A DNA stretch of 64,000 nt from Variovorax paradoxus EPS. Its GTDB lineage: Bacteria > Pseudomonadota > Gammaproteobacteria > Burkholderiales > Burkholderiaceae_C. Position numbers and translations under genes: made by a program. Shown here one piece after another: positions 11,020 through 19,885 of this stretch. Position 1 is the first letter of the stretch, and each line of letters begins with the position of its first letter. The DNA is taken from contig NC_014931.1 of NCBI RefSeq assembly GCF_000184745.1, positions 3,286,001 to 3,350,000 of the forward strand. The letters run 5' to 3'. Below the pieces are notes generated by a model. It saw nothing but the letters and a program-made list of their open reading frames with translations. It ran no database searches and was not told the DNA's origin.

Positions 11020-12071
11020 GCGCCGATCCGATCGCGGTGATGGAAGCCGCACCACACACCACAAGCTCGCCCCGCACGCGCATGCCGCACCGCCCGCGCC
11101 TGGGCTTCCTCGGCGTCGGTTGGATCGGCCGCAACCGCATGGAGGCGATCGCGATGGACGGCGCCGCCGAAATCGTCGCCATCGCGGACGCGGATGCGCA
11201 GATGCGCGATGCGGCGCGCGAACTCGAACCGGGCGCCGCATCGCTCGCCTCCATCGACGCGCTGCTCGACCTGCCGCTGGACGGCCTGGTCATCGCCACG
11301 CCGAGCGCGCTGCACGCGCAGCAGGCCGAGGCGGCGCTCGCGCGCGGCATCGCGGTGTTCTGCCAGAAGCCGCTCGCGCGCACCTCGGCCGAGACGCGCA
11401 GCGTGATCGATGCCGCGCGGCGCGCCGACCGGCTGCTGGGCGTGGACCTGTCGTACCGGCGCACGCAGGCGATGCAGCGGGTGCGCGAATGCGTGGAGGC
11501 CGGCACGATCGGCGAGGTGTACGCGGTCGACCTGGTCTTTCACAACGCCTACGGGCCCGACAAGCCCTGGTTCCGCGACCCAAAGCTCTCGGGCGGCGGC
11601 TGCGTCATCGACCTGGGCATCCACATGGTGGACCTCGCGCTGTGGACGCTCGGGTTCCCGCGCGTGCAGTCGGTCTCCAGCTCCCTGCACGCCGGCGGCC
11701 GCAAGCTCGTGCTGCCCAGCGCGGAGGTCGAGGACCATGCGGTCGCGCAGCTCGAACTGGCCAACGGCTGCGTGGTGCGGCTCGCGTGTTCGTGGAACCT
11801 GCCGGCGGGGCGCGATGCGGTGATCGAGGCGCACTTTCATGGCACCCGCGGCGGCGCCGCGATGCGCAACATCGATGGGTCGTTCTACGACTTCATCGCC
11901 GAGCGCTTCGAGGGCACGCGCGCGCTGCCGCTCGCCGTGCCGCCCGATGCCTGGGGCGGCCGCGCGGCGGTGCACTGGGCGCGCGTGCTGGCGGCGGGCG
12001 GGCGCTTCGATCCCGAAGTCGCGCGGCTCGCGCAGGTCGCCGAGGTGCTGGATGCGATCTATGCGCGCTGA
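11016..12071 (+). CDS. Gfo/Idh/MocA family oxidoreductase
   Basis: This is a 351-residue NAD(P)-dependent sugar/inositol dehydrogenase-like protein. The N-terminal motif GVGWIGRN follows a 28-residue polar leader. The usual EKP loop is QKP here (FCQKPLART), a conservative change in the cofactor/active-site loop. GGGCVIDLGIHMVDLALW matches the catalytic Asp/His helix of the family. It overlaps the preceding dehydrogenase gene by four bases. The family includes inositol 2-dehydrogenases, notable because inositol-phosphate synthase is encoded nearby; UDP-sugar 3-dehydrogenases are an alternative. Confidence 0.85.
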   Translation: MSADPIAVMEAAPHTTSSPRTRMPHRPRLGFLGVGWIGRNRMEAIAMDGAAEIVAIADADAQMRDAARELEPGAASLASIDALLDLPLDGLVIATPSALHAQQAEAALARGIAVFCQKPLARTSAETRSVIDAARRADRLLGVDLSYRRTQAMQRVRECVEAGTIGEVYAVDLVFHNAYGPDKPWFRDPKLSGGGCVIDLGIHMVDLALWTLGFPRVQSVSSSLHAGGRKLVLPSAEVEDHAVAQLELANGCVVRLACSWNLPAGRDAVIEAHFHGTRGGAAMRNIDGSFYDFIAERFEGTRALPLAVPPDAWGGRAAVHWARVLAAGGRFDPEVARLAQVAEVLDAIYAR

Positions 12072-13236
12072 ATCCACCGGACATGTGCTGATGACGGTCG
12101 ACACCGTCGGCGGCGTCTGGCACCAGGGGCTGGAGCTTGCGGCGGGCCTGGCGCGGCGCGGCATGCGCGTGTCGCTCGCGACCATGGGCGCGCGGCTCAC
12201 GCCGGCGCAGCGCGCGCAGGCGGCCGCGCTGCGCGGCGTGGCGCTGCACGAGAGCAGCTGGCGCCTCGAATGGATGGACGATGCCCGCGACGACGTGTGC
12301 CGTGCGGGCGACTGGCTGCTGGGCCTGGAAGCGCGGCTGCGGCCCGACGTGGTCCACCTGAACCAGTTCGCGTTCGGCGCCTGGCCCTTCGTGGCGCCCA
12401 CGCTCGTGGTCGCGCATTCGTGCGTGCTCTCGTGGTGGCGCGCGGTGCACGGCGAGCGCGCGCCCTCGTCATGGGACGCCTACCGCGACATCGTGCGCCG
12501 TGGTCTCGCCGGTGCCACGCTGGTGGGCGCGCCCACGCAGGCGATGCTCGATGCGCTGGCCTTCGAGCACGGCCATGTGCAGGGCGGCGTGGTGCTGCCC
12601 AACGGACGCAGCCCCGCGGACTTCCGGCCGGGCGAGAAGCAGCCCGTGATTCTTGCGGCCGGCCGCCTCTGGGACCCGGCCAAGAACCTCGCCGCGCTGG
12701 AAGCGGTGGCGCCGCGCCTGCCGTGGCCGGTGCGCGTGGCGGGCGCGTGCGTGGAGCCGGGGCGCATGGCGCCATGCACCACGGCGGCGGTACAGGCCTC
12801 GGCCGTGCAATGGCTCGGCGAACTCGCGCCGACGGAGCTGGCCGCGCAGTTCGCCGAGGCATCGATCTATGCGCTGCCGGCGCGCTACGAACCGTTCGGC
12901 CTCTCGGCCCTCGAAGCGGCGCTGTCGGGCTGCGCGCTGGTGCTCGGCGACGTGCCCAGCCTGCGCGAGGTGTGGGGCAATGCCGCCGTGTATGTGCCGC
13001 CCGGCAATGCCGGCGCCTTGCGCGCGGCGCTGATGCAGCTCATCGACGGCCCGCGGCAGCGCGAACAGATGGCGCACCGCGCCCGCATCCGCGCCCGTTG
13101 CTTCACGCCCTCGCGCATGGTGCAGGCCTACCTCGGCGCCTATGCGCGGCTGTGTGCGCCGAAGCACACAGTGGCCGATGCGGCAGTGCAGGCGCCAGTG
13201 CAACGACAACCGGAGGCGATCCCATGCGATTCGTGA
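12061..13236 (+). CDS. Glycosyltransferase family 4
   Basis: This is a 391-residue GT-B glycosyltransferase. The N-terminal domain opens with the donor/acceptor loop VDTVGGVWHQ. The C-terminal domain carries ILAAGRLWDPAKN and the retaining E-x7-E motif inside EPFGLSALEA. There are no membrane segments. ATG 12061 lies 11 bases before the stop of the previous gene; another in-frame ATG occurs at 12052. It is the only clear GT4 in the cluster and probably adds the first or branching sugar. Confidence 0.85.
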   Translation: MRAESTGHVLMTVDTVGGVWHQGLELAAGLARRGMRVSLATMGARLTPAQRAQAAALRGVALHESSWRLEWMDDARDDVCRAGDWLLGLEARLRPDVVHLNQFAFGAWPFVAPTLVVAHSCVLSWWRAVHGERAPSSWDAYRDIVRRGLAGATLVGAPTQAMLDALAFEHGHVQGGVVLPNGRSPADFRPGEKQPVILAAGRLWDPAKNLAALEAVAPRLPWPVRVAGACVEPGRMAPCTTAAVQASAVQWLGELAPTELAAQFAEASIYALPARYEPFGLSALEAALSGCALVLGDVPSLREVWGNAAVYVPPGNAGALRAALMQLIDGPRQREQMAHRARIRARCFTPSRMVQAYLGAYARLCAPKHTVADAAVQAPVQRQPEAIPCDS

Positions 13237-14345
13237 TCTTCTGCCATTCGCTCGTGTCCGACTGGAACCACGGCAACGCCCATTTCCTGCGCGGCATCTG
13301 CAGCGAGCTGATGGCGCGCGGCCACGAGGTGGCTGTGTACGAGCCGCGCGGCGCATGGAGCCGCGTGAATCTCGAAGCCGAGCACGCCCATGCAGTGGAA
13401 GGCTTCGCGCGCGCCTATCCGGAGCTGCACAGCACCGTGTTCGATCCCGACATGCTCGACCTCGACGAGGCGCTGGCTGGCGCCGACATGGTGCTCGTGC
13501 ACGAATGGAACCCGCATGCGCTGGTGCGCCGCATCGGCCTGCACCGCCGCGACGGCGGCCGCTACCGGCTGCTGTTCCACGACACGCACCACCGCTCGGT
13601 GAGCGACGCCGAGGGCATGGCCGCCTACGACCTCTCGCACTACGACGGCGTGCTCGCCTTCGGCGAAGTGATCCGCGAGCTCTACCGCCGCCGCGGCTGG
13701 GGCCGCCGTGCGTGGACCTGGCATGAGGCGGCCGACGTGCGGCGTTTCCATCCGTTGGACGACGTGGCGCCCGAGAGCGACCTGGTGTGGATCGGCAACT
13801 GGGGCGACGACGAGCGCGCCGCCGAGCTGGAGGAGTTTCTGTTCGCGCCCGTGCGCGCGCTCGGCCTCAGCGCCTGCGTGCACGGCGTGCGCTATCCGGC
13901 GGAGGCGCTTGCGCGGCTGAAGAGCGCCGGCATCGACTACGGCGGCTGGCTCCCCAACTACCGCGTGCCGCAGGTCTTCGCGCGCCACCGCGTCACCGTC
14001 CACGTGCCGCGCCGGCCGTACGTGCAGGCGCTGCCGGGCATACCGACGATCCGCGTGTTCGAGGCGCTGGCCTGCGGCATTCCGCTGGTGAGCGCGCCGT
14101 GGCGCGACAGCGAAGGCCTGTTCGCGCCGGGCCGGGACTTCCTGGTGGCGAACGACGGCGCCGCGATGCAGCGCCACCTGCGCGACCTTTTGAACGACCC
14201 GGCGCTCGCACGCGCGCTCATCGCGCAGGGCCTGGACACCGTGCGTGCCCGCCACACCTGCGCCCACCGCGTCGACGAACTTCTCGCCATCCATGCGCAG
14301 CTGGACGGCGAACGCACCCACAACCTCCGGAGCATTCCCGCATGA
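13224..14345 (+). CDS. CgeB-like glycosyltransferase (copy 1)
   Basis: This is a 373-residue soluble GT-B protein of the CgeB / Glyco_trans_1_2 type. The N-terminus has the nucleotide-sugar fold opening FVIFCHSLVSDWNHG. The C-terminal donor domain ends with IPTIRVFEALACGIPLVS and a characteristic EGLF-PGRDFL stretch. GGAGG precedes the ATG, which lies 13 bases inside the GT4 gene. It shares layout with the next two genes, so the three look like a tandem series derived by duplication. The acceptor is unknown. Confidence 0.8.
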   Translation: MRFVIFCHSLVSDWNHGNAHFLRGICSELMARGHEVAVYEPRGAWSRVNLEAEHAHAVEGFARAYPELHSTVFDPDMLDLDEALAGADMVLVHEWNPHALVRRIGLHRRDGGRYRLLFHDTHHRSVSDAEGMAAYDLSHYDGVLAFGEVIRELYRRRGWGRRAWTWHEAADVRRFHPLDDVAPESDLVWIGNWGDDERAAELEEFLFAPVRALGLSACVHGVRYPAEALARLKSAGIDYGGWLPNYRVPQVFARHRVTVHVPRRPYVQALPGIPTIRVFEALACGIPLVSAPWRDSEGLFAPGRDFLVANDGAAMQRHLRDLLNDPALARALIAQGLDTVRARHTCAHRVDELLAIHAQLDGERTHNLRSIPA

Positions 14346-15463
14346 CCCAGCCAGCAAGCCCGCCCATGAACATCGCCTTCTTCGCCTCCAGCCTGGTCTC
14401 GGCCTACTGGAACGGCGCGGCCACCTACTACCGGGGCATCGTGCGCGCGCTGCATGCGCGCGGCCACCGCGTGCGCTTCTACGAACCCGATGCCTTCGGC
14501 CGCCAGCAGCACCGCGACATCGACGATCCGCCCTGGGCCGAGGTGATCGTCTATCCGGGCGAGGGCGACGCGAACGCGCGCCGCATGGTCGAGCATGCGC
14601 GCGGTGCCGACCTCGTGGTGAAGGCCAGCGGCGTGGGCGTGTTCGACGAACTGCTCGAAGAAGCCGTGCTCGACCTGCGCGGCCCGAACACGCGTGTCGT
14701 GTTCTGGGACGTGGACGCGCCCGCCACGCTCGATCGCCTCGCGGCCGACTTCGCCGACCCGTTCCATGCGCTGGTGCCGCGCTACGACATGGTGCTCACC
14801 TATGGCGGCGGCGATCCGGTGGTCGAGGCCTACCGGCGCTTCGGCGCGCGCGACTGCGTGCCCATCTACAACGCGCTCGATCCCGACACCCACCATCCGG
14901 TCGAGGCCGATCCGCGCTTCGCAGCCGACCTGGGCTTTCTCGGCAACCGGCTGCCCGACCGCGAAGCCCGCGTCGATGCCTTCTTCCTGCGCGCGGCCGG
15001 GCTCCTGCCCGAGCGGCGCTTCCTGCTCGGCGGCAGCGGCTGGGACGACAAGCCCTTGCCCGCGAACGTGCGCAACCTCGGCCATGTCTACACCGCCGAC
15101 CACAACGCCTTCAACCGCTCGCCGATGGCGGTGCTCAACGTGAGCCGCGACAGCATGGCGCGCTACGGCTTCTCGCCGGCCACGCGCGTCTTCGAAGCCG
15201 CGGGTTCGGCCGCCTGCCTCATCACCGATGCATGGGAAGGCATCGAGCTTTTCCTGGAGCCGGGGCGCGAAGTGCTGGTGGCGCGCAACGGCGAGGAGGT
15301 CGCGGCGCACGTCGAGCGGCTCGATCCGGTGCGCGCCCGCCGCATCGGCGAGGCCGCGTACCGGCGCGTGCTGTCCGAGCACACCTATGCGCACCGCGCC
15401 GCGCAGCTCGAAGCGCTGCTCGAAGGCCGCGACGCCGCGCGCGCGGTGGAGGTGGCGGCATGA
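14342..15463 (+). CDS. CgeB-like glycosyltransferase (copy 2)
   Basis: This is a 373-residue soluble GT-B protein. It opens NIAFFASSLVSAYWNGAATY, closely paralleling copies 1 and 3, and ends with the donor-domain block RVFEAAGSAACLITDAWEGI followed by LEPGREVLVA. A YNALDPDTHHP segment between the domains is typical of CgeB-like proteins. Its ATG overlaps the stop of copy 1 (ATGA). It has no signal or membrane segment and is inferred to elongate the same glycan as its neighbours. Confidence 0.8.
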   Translation: MTQPASPPMNIAFFASSLVSAYWNGAATYYRGIVRALHARGHRVRFYEPDAFGRQQHRDIDDPPWAEVIVYPGEGDANARRMVEHARGADLVVKASGVGVFDELLEEAVLDLRGPNTRVVFWDVDAPATLDRLAADFADPFHALVPRYDMVLTYGGGDPVVEAYRRFGARDCVPIYNALDPDTHHPVEADPRFAADLGFLGNRLPDREARVDAFFLRAAGLLPERRFLLGGSGWDDKPLPANVRNLGHVYTADHNAFNRSPMAVLNVSRDSMARYGFSPATRVFEAAGSAACLITDAWEGIELFLEPGREVLVARNGEEVAAHVERLDPVRARRIGEAAYRRVLSEHTYAHRAAQLEALLEGRDAARAVEVAA

Positions 15464-16578
15464 GCGCGGCATCGACCGAACCGCTGAAGATCGTCGTCCT
15501 CGGGCTCTCGATCACGTCCTCCTGGGGCAACGGCCACGCGACCACCTACCGCGGCCTCGTGCGCGAGCTGGCGCGGCGAGGTCACGACGTGCTGTTCCTG
15601 GAGCGCGACGTGCCCTGGTACGCGAGCCACCGCGACCTGCCCGAGCCGCCAGATTCGAGCCATGGACGCACCGTGCTCTATGCGGACCTGCCGGCGCTGC
15701 AGCGCGCGCATGCACGGGACGTTGGCGAGGCCGACCTCGTGATGGTCGGCTCCTTCGTGCCCGACGGCATTGCGGTCGGCGACTGGGTGCAGTCGCAGGC
15801 CTCGGGCTGCACCGCCTTCTACGACATCGACACGCCCGTCACGCTCGCGGCACTCGGCCGCGACGGCACGAGCTACATCGAAGCGCGGCAGATCGCGGGC
15901 TACGACCTCTACCTGTCGTTCACCGGCGGTCCGACGCTGGAGCGGCTGCAGCGCGAGTTCGGTTCGCCGGCCGCGCGGCAGCTCTATTGCTCGGTCGATC
16001 CTGCCCTGTATTTCCCCGAGCCGGTGGCGCAGGACTGCGACCTCGGCTACATGGGTACCTACAGCGACGACCGGCAGCCCACGCTGGAGGCGCTGCTGCT
16101 GGAGCCCGCGCGCCAATGGCCCGAGGGCCGCTTCGAGGTGGCCGGCGCGCAGTACCCGGACGGCATCGTGTGGCCCGCCAACGTGCGCTACACCGCGCAC
16201 CTTCCGCCCGCGCAGCACCGCGCGTTCTACAACCGCCAGCGCTTCACGCTCAACGTGACGCGCGCCGACATGATCCGCGCGGGCTGGTCGCCGAGCGTGC
16301 GGCTCTTCGAGGCCGCGGCCTGCGGCACGCCGATCGTGAGCGACCGCTGGGACGGCATCGAGTCGTTGCTGGTGCCGGGCCGCGAGATCTTCCTGGCCGA
16401 TTCGCCGCGCGAGGTGACGCGGCTGCTGCGCGAGCTGCCCGAGGAAGAGCGGCGCGCGGTGGGCGAGCGCGCGCGGCAGCGCATCCTGGCCGAGCACACG
16501 GCCGCGCACCGCGCCGCCGAGCTGGAAGCGCATGCGCGCATGGCGCTGTTGCGGATGCCGGTGCGCGAGGCGGCATGA
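15460..16578 (+). CDS. CgeB-like glycosyltransferase (copy 3)
   Basis: This is a 372-residue protein of the same type as the two preceding ones. The N-terminus is IVVLGLSITSSWGNGHATTY, and the C-terminal block VRLFEAAACGTPIVSDRWDG is followed by LVPGREIFLA. The start overlaps the stop of copy 2 by four bases. The similarity to copy 2 in the C-terminal domain is the clearest of the set. Acceptor and sugar unknown. Confidence 0.8.
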   Translation: MSAASTEPLKIVVLGLSITSSWGNGHATTYRGLVRELARRGHDVLFLERDVPWYASHRDLPEPPDSSHGRTVLYADLPALQRAHARDVGEADLVMVGSFVPDGIAVGDWVQSQASGCTAFYDIDTPVTLAALGRDGTSYIEARQIAGYDLYLSFTGGPTLERLQREFGSPAARQLYCSVDPALYFPEPVAQDCDLGYMGTYSDDRQPTLEALLLEPARQWPEGRFEVAGAQYPDGIVWPANVRYTAHLPPAQHRAFYNRQRFTLNVTRADMIRAGWSPSVRLFEAAACGTPIVSDRWDGIESLLVPGREIFLADSPREVTRLLRELPEEERRAVGERARQRILAEHTAAHRAAELEAHARMALLRMPVREAA

Positions 16579-16592
16579 AAGAAGGAGACCGC

Positions 16593-17432
16593 ATGCAGCA
16601 TCCATCGTCCGTTTCCCTGTCCGACACGGTGGCCGCCTTCGATGCGGCCGGCCGCGAGCCCTCGGTGCGCGAGCAGATCGAGGCGCTCGGCCCGTGGTTC
16701 CACAACCTGCACCTGCCGGGCGGCGTGCAGACGACGCCCGAGCACTTTCTGGGTGGCGATTTCCCGAACTTCAAGTGGCAGGAGATCCGGCCCTTCGTGC
16801 CCGAGGACCTGAGCGGCTGGCGCGTGCTCGACGTGGGCTGCAACGCGGGCTTCTACAGCTTCGAGCTCGCGCGGCGCGGCGCCTCGGTGCTCGGCATCGA
16901 TGTCGACGAGCACTACCTCGCGCAGGCGCGCTGGGCGGCCAGGCAGCTCGGGCTGGGCGCGCAGGTGGAGTTCCGGAAGATGCAGGTCTACGACCTCGCG
17001 CGCACCGATGCGAGCTTCGACCTCGTCTGGTTCATGGGCGTCTTCTATCACCTGCGCTATCCGCTGCTCGCACTCGACCTGTTGGCCGAGCGCACCCGCC
17101 GCATGCTGATGTTCCAGACGCTCACCATGCCGGGGGATTCGGTCTACGGGCCGTTAGAGGACTGTTCCATCGACGATCGCGCGCCGCTGCTGGAAAGCGG
17201 CTGGCCGCGCATGGCCTTCATCGAGCACCGGCTGGCCGGCGATCCGACGAACTGGTGGGCGCCCAACCATGCGGGCGTCGAGGCGATGCTGCGAAGCAGC
17301 GGCTTGCGTGTGGAGGCGCGCCCGGGCCACGAGATCTACCTGTGCGTGCCCGATGCGGAGGCGCGACGCGGCCGGGCGATGTTCGAATCGCAGTACGCCG
17401 CGGCCACGGGAGCCATCGGTGAAGGAAGCTGA
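16593..17432 (+). CDS. SAM-dependent methyltransferase of a glycan cluster
   Basis: This is a 279-residue class I methyltransferase. Motif I is VLDVGCNAGFYS, followed by the acidic strand end GIDVDEHY. FNLHLPGGVQTTPEH-like and NWWAPNHAG segments are distinctive of a family I recall as named after a Ramlibacter gene (Rta_06860); this was not verified. AAGGAG lies six bases before ATG 16593, so that start is preferred over ATG 16575, which overlaps the preceding stop. It probably O-methylates the glycoside made by the cluster, but a tRNA-type or small-molecule acceptor cannot be excluded. Confidence 0.8.
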   Translation: MQHPSSVSLSDTVAAFDAAGREPSVREQIEALGPWFHNLHLPGGVQTTPEHFLGGDFPNFKWQEIRPFVPEDLSGWRVLDVGCNAGFYSFELARRGASVLGIDVDEHYLAQARWAARQLGLGAQVEFRKMQVYDLARTDASFDLVWFMGVFYHLRYPLLALDLLAERTRRMLMFQTLTMPGDSVYGPLEDCSIDDRAPLLESGWPRMAFIEHRLAGDPTNWWAPNHAGVEAMLRSSGLRVEARPGHEIYLCVPDAEARRGRAMFESQYAAATGAIGEGS

Positions 17433-17994
17433 CCGCGAGCGCGAAGCAGACCAAGAGAAAGAAAAGAGAGAAGGGCGGGCACGCGAATCGCCGGTCGCCC
17501 AGGTGGTCGACCGCAACATCGCCGCGCTGATGCGCCGGCGGCGCGAAAAGACCCAGGCCGCGAGCCTGCAGGACCGCGCCGCCGATGCCATCACCTCGTT
17601 CGCGGGCAGCATGAAGTTCGTGTACCTGCACCTCCTCGTCTACGGCGGCTGGATCGCGGTCAACCTCGGCTGGCTGCCGCCGCTGCGGCCCTTCGATCCG
17701 ACCTTCGTGGTGCTGGCGATGGTGGCCTCGGTGGAGGCGATCTTCATCTCGACCTTCGTGCTCATCAGCCAGAACCGCATGGCCGCGCTGGCCGACCAGC
17801 GCGCCGACCTCGACCTGCAGATCAGCCTGCTCGGCGAGCACGAGATCACCAAGATCATGTCGCTGGTGACAGAGATCGCCCAGCGCATGGACATCCCGGC
17901 CGCGAACGATCCCGAGCTGGGCGAGTTGCGGCGCAACGTGTCGCCCGAGCGCGTGCTCGACCGCATCGAGGAGCCCGGCGCCGACGCGCCTTGA
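17419..17994 (+). CDS. DUF1003 membrane protein
   Basis: This 191-residue inner-membrane protein begins at GTG 17419, preceded by GGGAG at good spacing, 14 bases inside the methyltransferase gene. A highly charged N-terminus (residues 1-45) is followed by two hydrophobic segments (about 67-90 and 97-120) and a cytoplasmic C-terminal helix region. The core FAGSMKFVYLH...WI and LDLQI..L.E.E..K are DUF1003 hallmarks. Function unknown. It is the last gene of the glycan operon. Confidence 0.8.
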   Translation: MKEADREREADQEKEKREGRARESPVAQVVDRNIAALMRRRREKTQAASLQDRAADAITSFAGSMKFVYLHLLVYGGWIAVNLGWLPPLRPFDPTFVVLAMVASVEAIFISTFVLISQNRMAALADQRADLDLQISLLGEHEITKIMSLVTEIAQRMDIPAANDPELGELRRNVSPERVLDRIEEPGADAP

Positions 17995-18016
17995 AGTGCC
18001 GGGCGTGGGCTGCAGT

Positions 18017-18250
18017 TCAGCCGTCGCAAGTACTGCTGCGGCTGCCGTCGGCCAGCGCCGCGCGGCCCGTCGGCGTCACCGCGAGAAAGCGGCCCCACTC
18101 GCGGGACTCGCCATCCCGCACGGAGCGCAAGGTGAATGCGGCGACAAAGCCGGCCGCGCGCAGCACCACGAGGTTGTTGATCTCGTCGGGCTGCGTGAGC
18201 GTGAGCGGTGCCTTGGAGCGGCTCAGCCGGTCGAGGAATTCGATGCACAT
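18017..18250 (-). CDS. Small hypothetical protein, possible winged-helix paralogue
   Basis: This 77-residue protein lies 36 bases downstream of rpoN on the same strand. ATG 18250 is preceded by a purine-rich AAGAAG; an upstream GTG at 18280 would add ten residues. The order of features (LxxxxxPL, a helix with LRAAGFVAA, a basic strand, VTPTGRAAL) parallels the small proteins at 110-406 and 39951-40259. No known family recognised. It may be co-transcribed with the sigma-54 gene. Confidence 0.55.
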   Translation of the reverse strand: MCIEFLDRLSRSKAPLTLTQPDEINNLVVLRAAGFVAAFTLRSVRDGESREWGRFLAVTPTGRAALADGSRSSTCDG

Positions 18251-18286
18251 GGTCTTCGCGTCTTCTTTCTGCGGTTGCACACCTTG

Positions 18287-19714
18287 TCAGGCTGCTGCGG
18301 CCGCGAGCCGGGCGCCGCGCGCGCGGCGTCGCTCCACCGGGTCGATGTCCAGCGTCTGCCGGTACTTGGTGATGGTGCGGCGGGCGATGTGAAAGCCCTG
18401 CTGCGCCAGTTGCCGAGCGAGCGCGGCGTCGCTCAGCGGCGCGGTCGGCGGCTCGATCGCAATGAGCTCGCGAATGAGCTGCTGCACCGCCACCGGCGCG
18501 CTCGCGCCGCCGGCCGTGTGCTGCAGGCCGCGCGAGAAGAAGTACTGCAGCTCGAACACGCCCGCGGGCGTGGCGATGTACTTGTTGTTCACCGTGCGCG
18601 AGACGGTCGAGGCATGCACGCCCACCTCGTCGGCGATTTCCTTCAGGCCCAGCGGCTTCATCGCGAGCGGCCCGTGCTCCAGGAACATCTGCTGGCGCGC
18701 CACGATGGCACGCGCCACCTCCAGGATGGTCGAGGTGCGCTGCGCCACGGTACCCACCATCCAGCGCGCCTGTTCGAGGTAGGCCTTGAGCGCGCCGGTG
18801 TGGGCCCCGCGCCGCGTGTCGAGCAGTTGCGCACAGGCGGTGTTCAGCCGCACGCGCGGCACCGCATGCGGGTTGAGCGTGGTGCGCCACGCGCCGCGCA
18901 CCTTCTTCACGGTGACGTCGGCGACGACGAGGCGCGCGCCGGTCTCGCCATGGCCCCAGCCCGGGCGCGGGTTCAGCCGCCGGATGCCGGCGACTGCGCA
19001 CTGCACCTCGGCGAGCGGCGCGCCGGCTGCGCGCGCGATGCCGGCGAAGTCCTGTGCGGCGAGCAGGTCGATATGGCGCTCCAGGATGCGCTGCGCGAGC
19101 GCGCGCACCGGCACCGGCTCGATCGCATCGAGCTGCAGGCAGAGGCATTCGGGCACGCTGCGGGCCCCCACGCCGGCCGGGTCCAACGCCTGCACGCGGC
19201 GCAGCGCGGTGCGCATCTCGTCTTCGGTGTCGTCGGGGTTTTCACCGAGGGCGAGAGCGATGTCGCCGAGCGGCATGCGCAGGTAGCCGTCGTCGTCCAG
19301 CGCCTCGACCACCGCATGGGCCAGCGCCGCATCGCGCTCGTCCAGGCGCAGCACGCCGAGCTGCGCATGCAGGTGCGCCGACAGCGACTCCGGCAGCGCC
19401 AGGCGCTGCATCGCATCGAGGCTTTCGTCGTGCGAGAGGTGGCGCGTGCCCGCGGGCGGCGCCGCGGTGATGCGGTCGAACGCGGCCTCGGCTTCAGAGC
19501 TCGCTTCAGACCGTACCGGCTCCGCCAGCGCTTCGGGCGTGCCGCCCACCGAGGGTTCGTCGATTTCGAGAAAGGGGTTCAGCTCCGCCGCGTCGCGAAG
19601 AGCCTCTGCATATTCCTGCGAAGAAAGCTGGAGCAGCCGTACGGCATGCTGCAGCCGGGGAGAGAAGATCGCGGCCTGCGCCTGCCGCGCCTGCATGGCA
19701 ATGGATGAATTCAT
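18287..19714 (-). CDS. rpoN: RNA polymerase sigma-54 factor (RpoN paralogue)
   Basis: This 475-residue protein has the three regions of sigma-54. Region I is an activator-interacting, Gln/Leu-rich N-terminus (SPRLQHAVRLLQLSSQEY). The core-binding domain follows, then the HTH block LKEIADEVGVHASTVSRTVN and the C-terminal RpoN box ARRTITKYRQ (consensus ARRTVAKYRE). The neighbours are not the usual lptB/hpf genes, so this is probably a second copy. An exact -24/-12 element sits at 19729-19743 on the same strand, only 15 bases from ATG 19714. The transcript would then be nearly leaderless, or translation starts at ATG 19696. The sigma-54 activator encoded 0.7 kb away is a likely partner. Confidence 0.9.
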   Translation of the reverse strand: MNSSIAMQARQAQAAIFSPRLQHAVRLLQLSSQEYAEALRDAAELNPFLEIDEPSVGGTPEALAEPVRSEASSEAEAAFDRITAAPPAGTRHLSHDESLDAMQRLALPESLSAHLHAQLGVLRLDERDAALAHAVVEALDDDGYLRMPLGDIALALGENPDDTEDEMRTALRRVQALDPAGVGARSVPECLCLQLDAIEPVPVRALAQRILERHIDLLAAQDFAGIARAAGAPLAEVQCAVAGIRRLNPRPGWGHGETGARLVVADVTVKKVRGAWRTTLNPHAVPRVRLNTACAQLLDTRRGAHTGALKAYLEQARWMVGTVAQRTSTILEVARAIVARQQMFLEHGPLAMKPLGLKEIADEVGVHASTVSRTVNNKYIATPAGVFELQYFFSRGLQHTAGGASAPVAVQQLIRELIAIEPPTAPLSDAALARQLAQQGFHIARRTITKYRQTLDIDPVERRRARGARLAAAAA

Positions 19715-19728
19715 GGCGATGGACACGC

Positions 19729-19743
19729 GCAATGGTCGTGCCA
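19729..19743 (-). promoter_or_regulatory. Candidate sigma-54 (-24/-12) promoter of rpoN
   Basis: Read on the minus strand this is TGGCACGACCATTGC, an exact match to the TGGCACG-N4-TTGC consensus with the required GG-N10-GC spacing. It lies directly upstream of and facing the rpoN paralogue, suggesting positive autoregulation by sigma-54. With uniform bases only about 0.03 exact matches would be expected in 64 kb on both strands (simple 4^-11 estimate). Confidence 0.65.
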
Positions 19744-19885
19744 GGAAAAAATCCGAAAAGCGCGCGCAAAACGAGGTTGAAAGTGTGCAATTCGATGCAC
19801 GAGACACGGCACCCAGAACGCCTTGCAGCAATTCTTGCAACGCCGTCCGACTGACAAGGCTGCTTCGTTGGCCCACACTGGCGGT

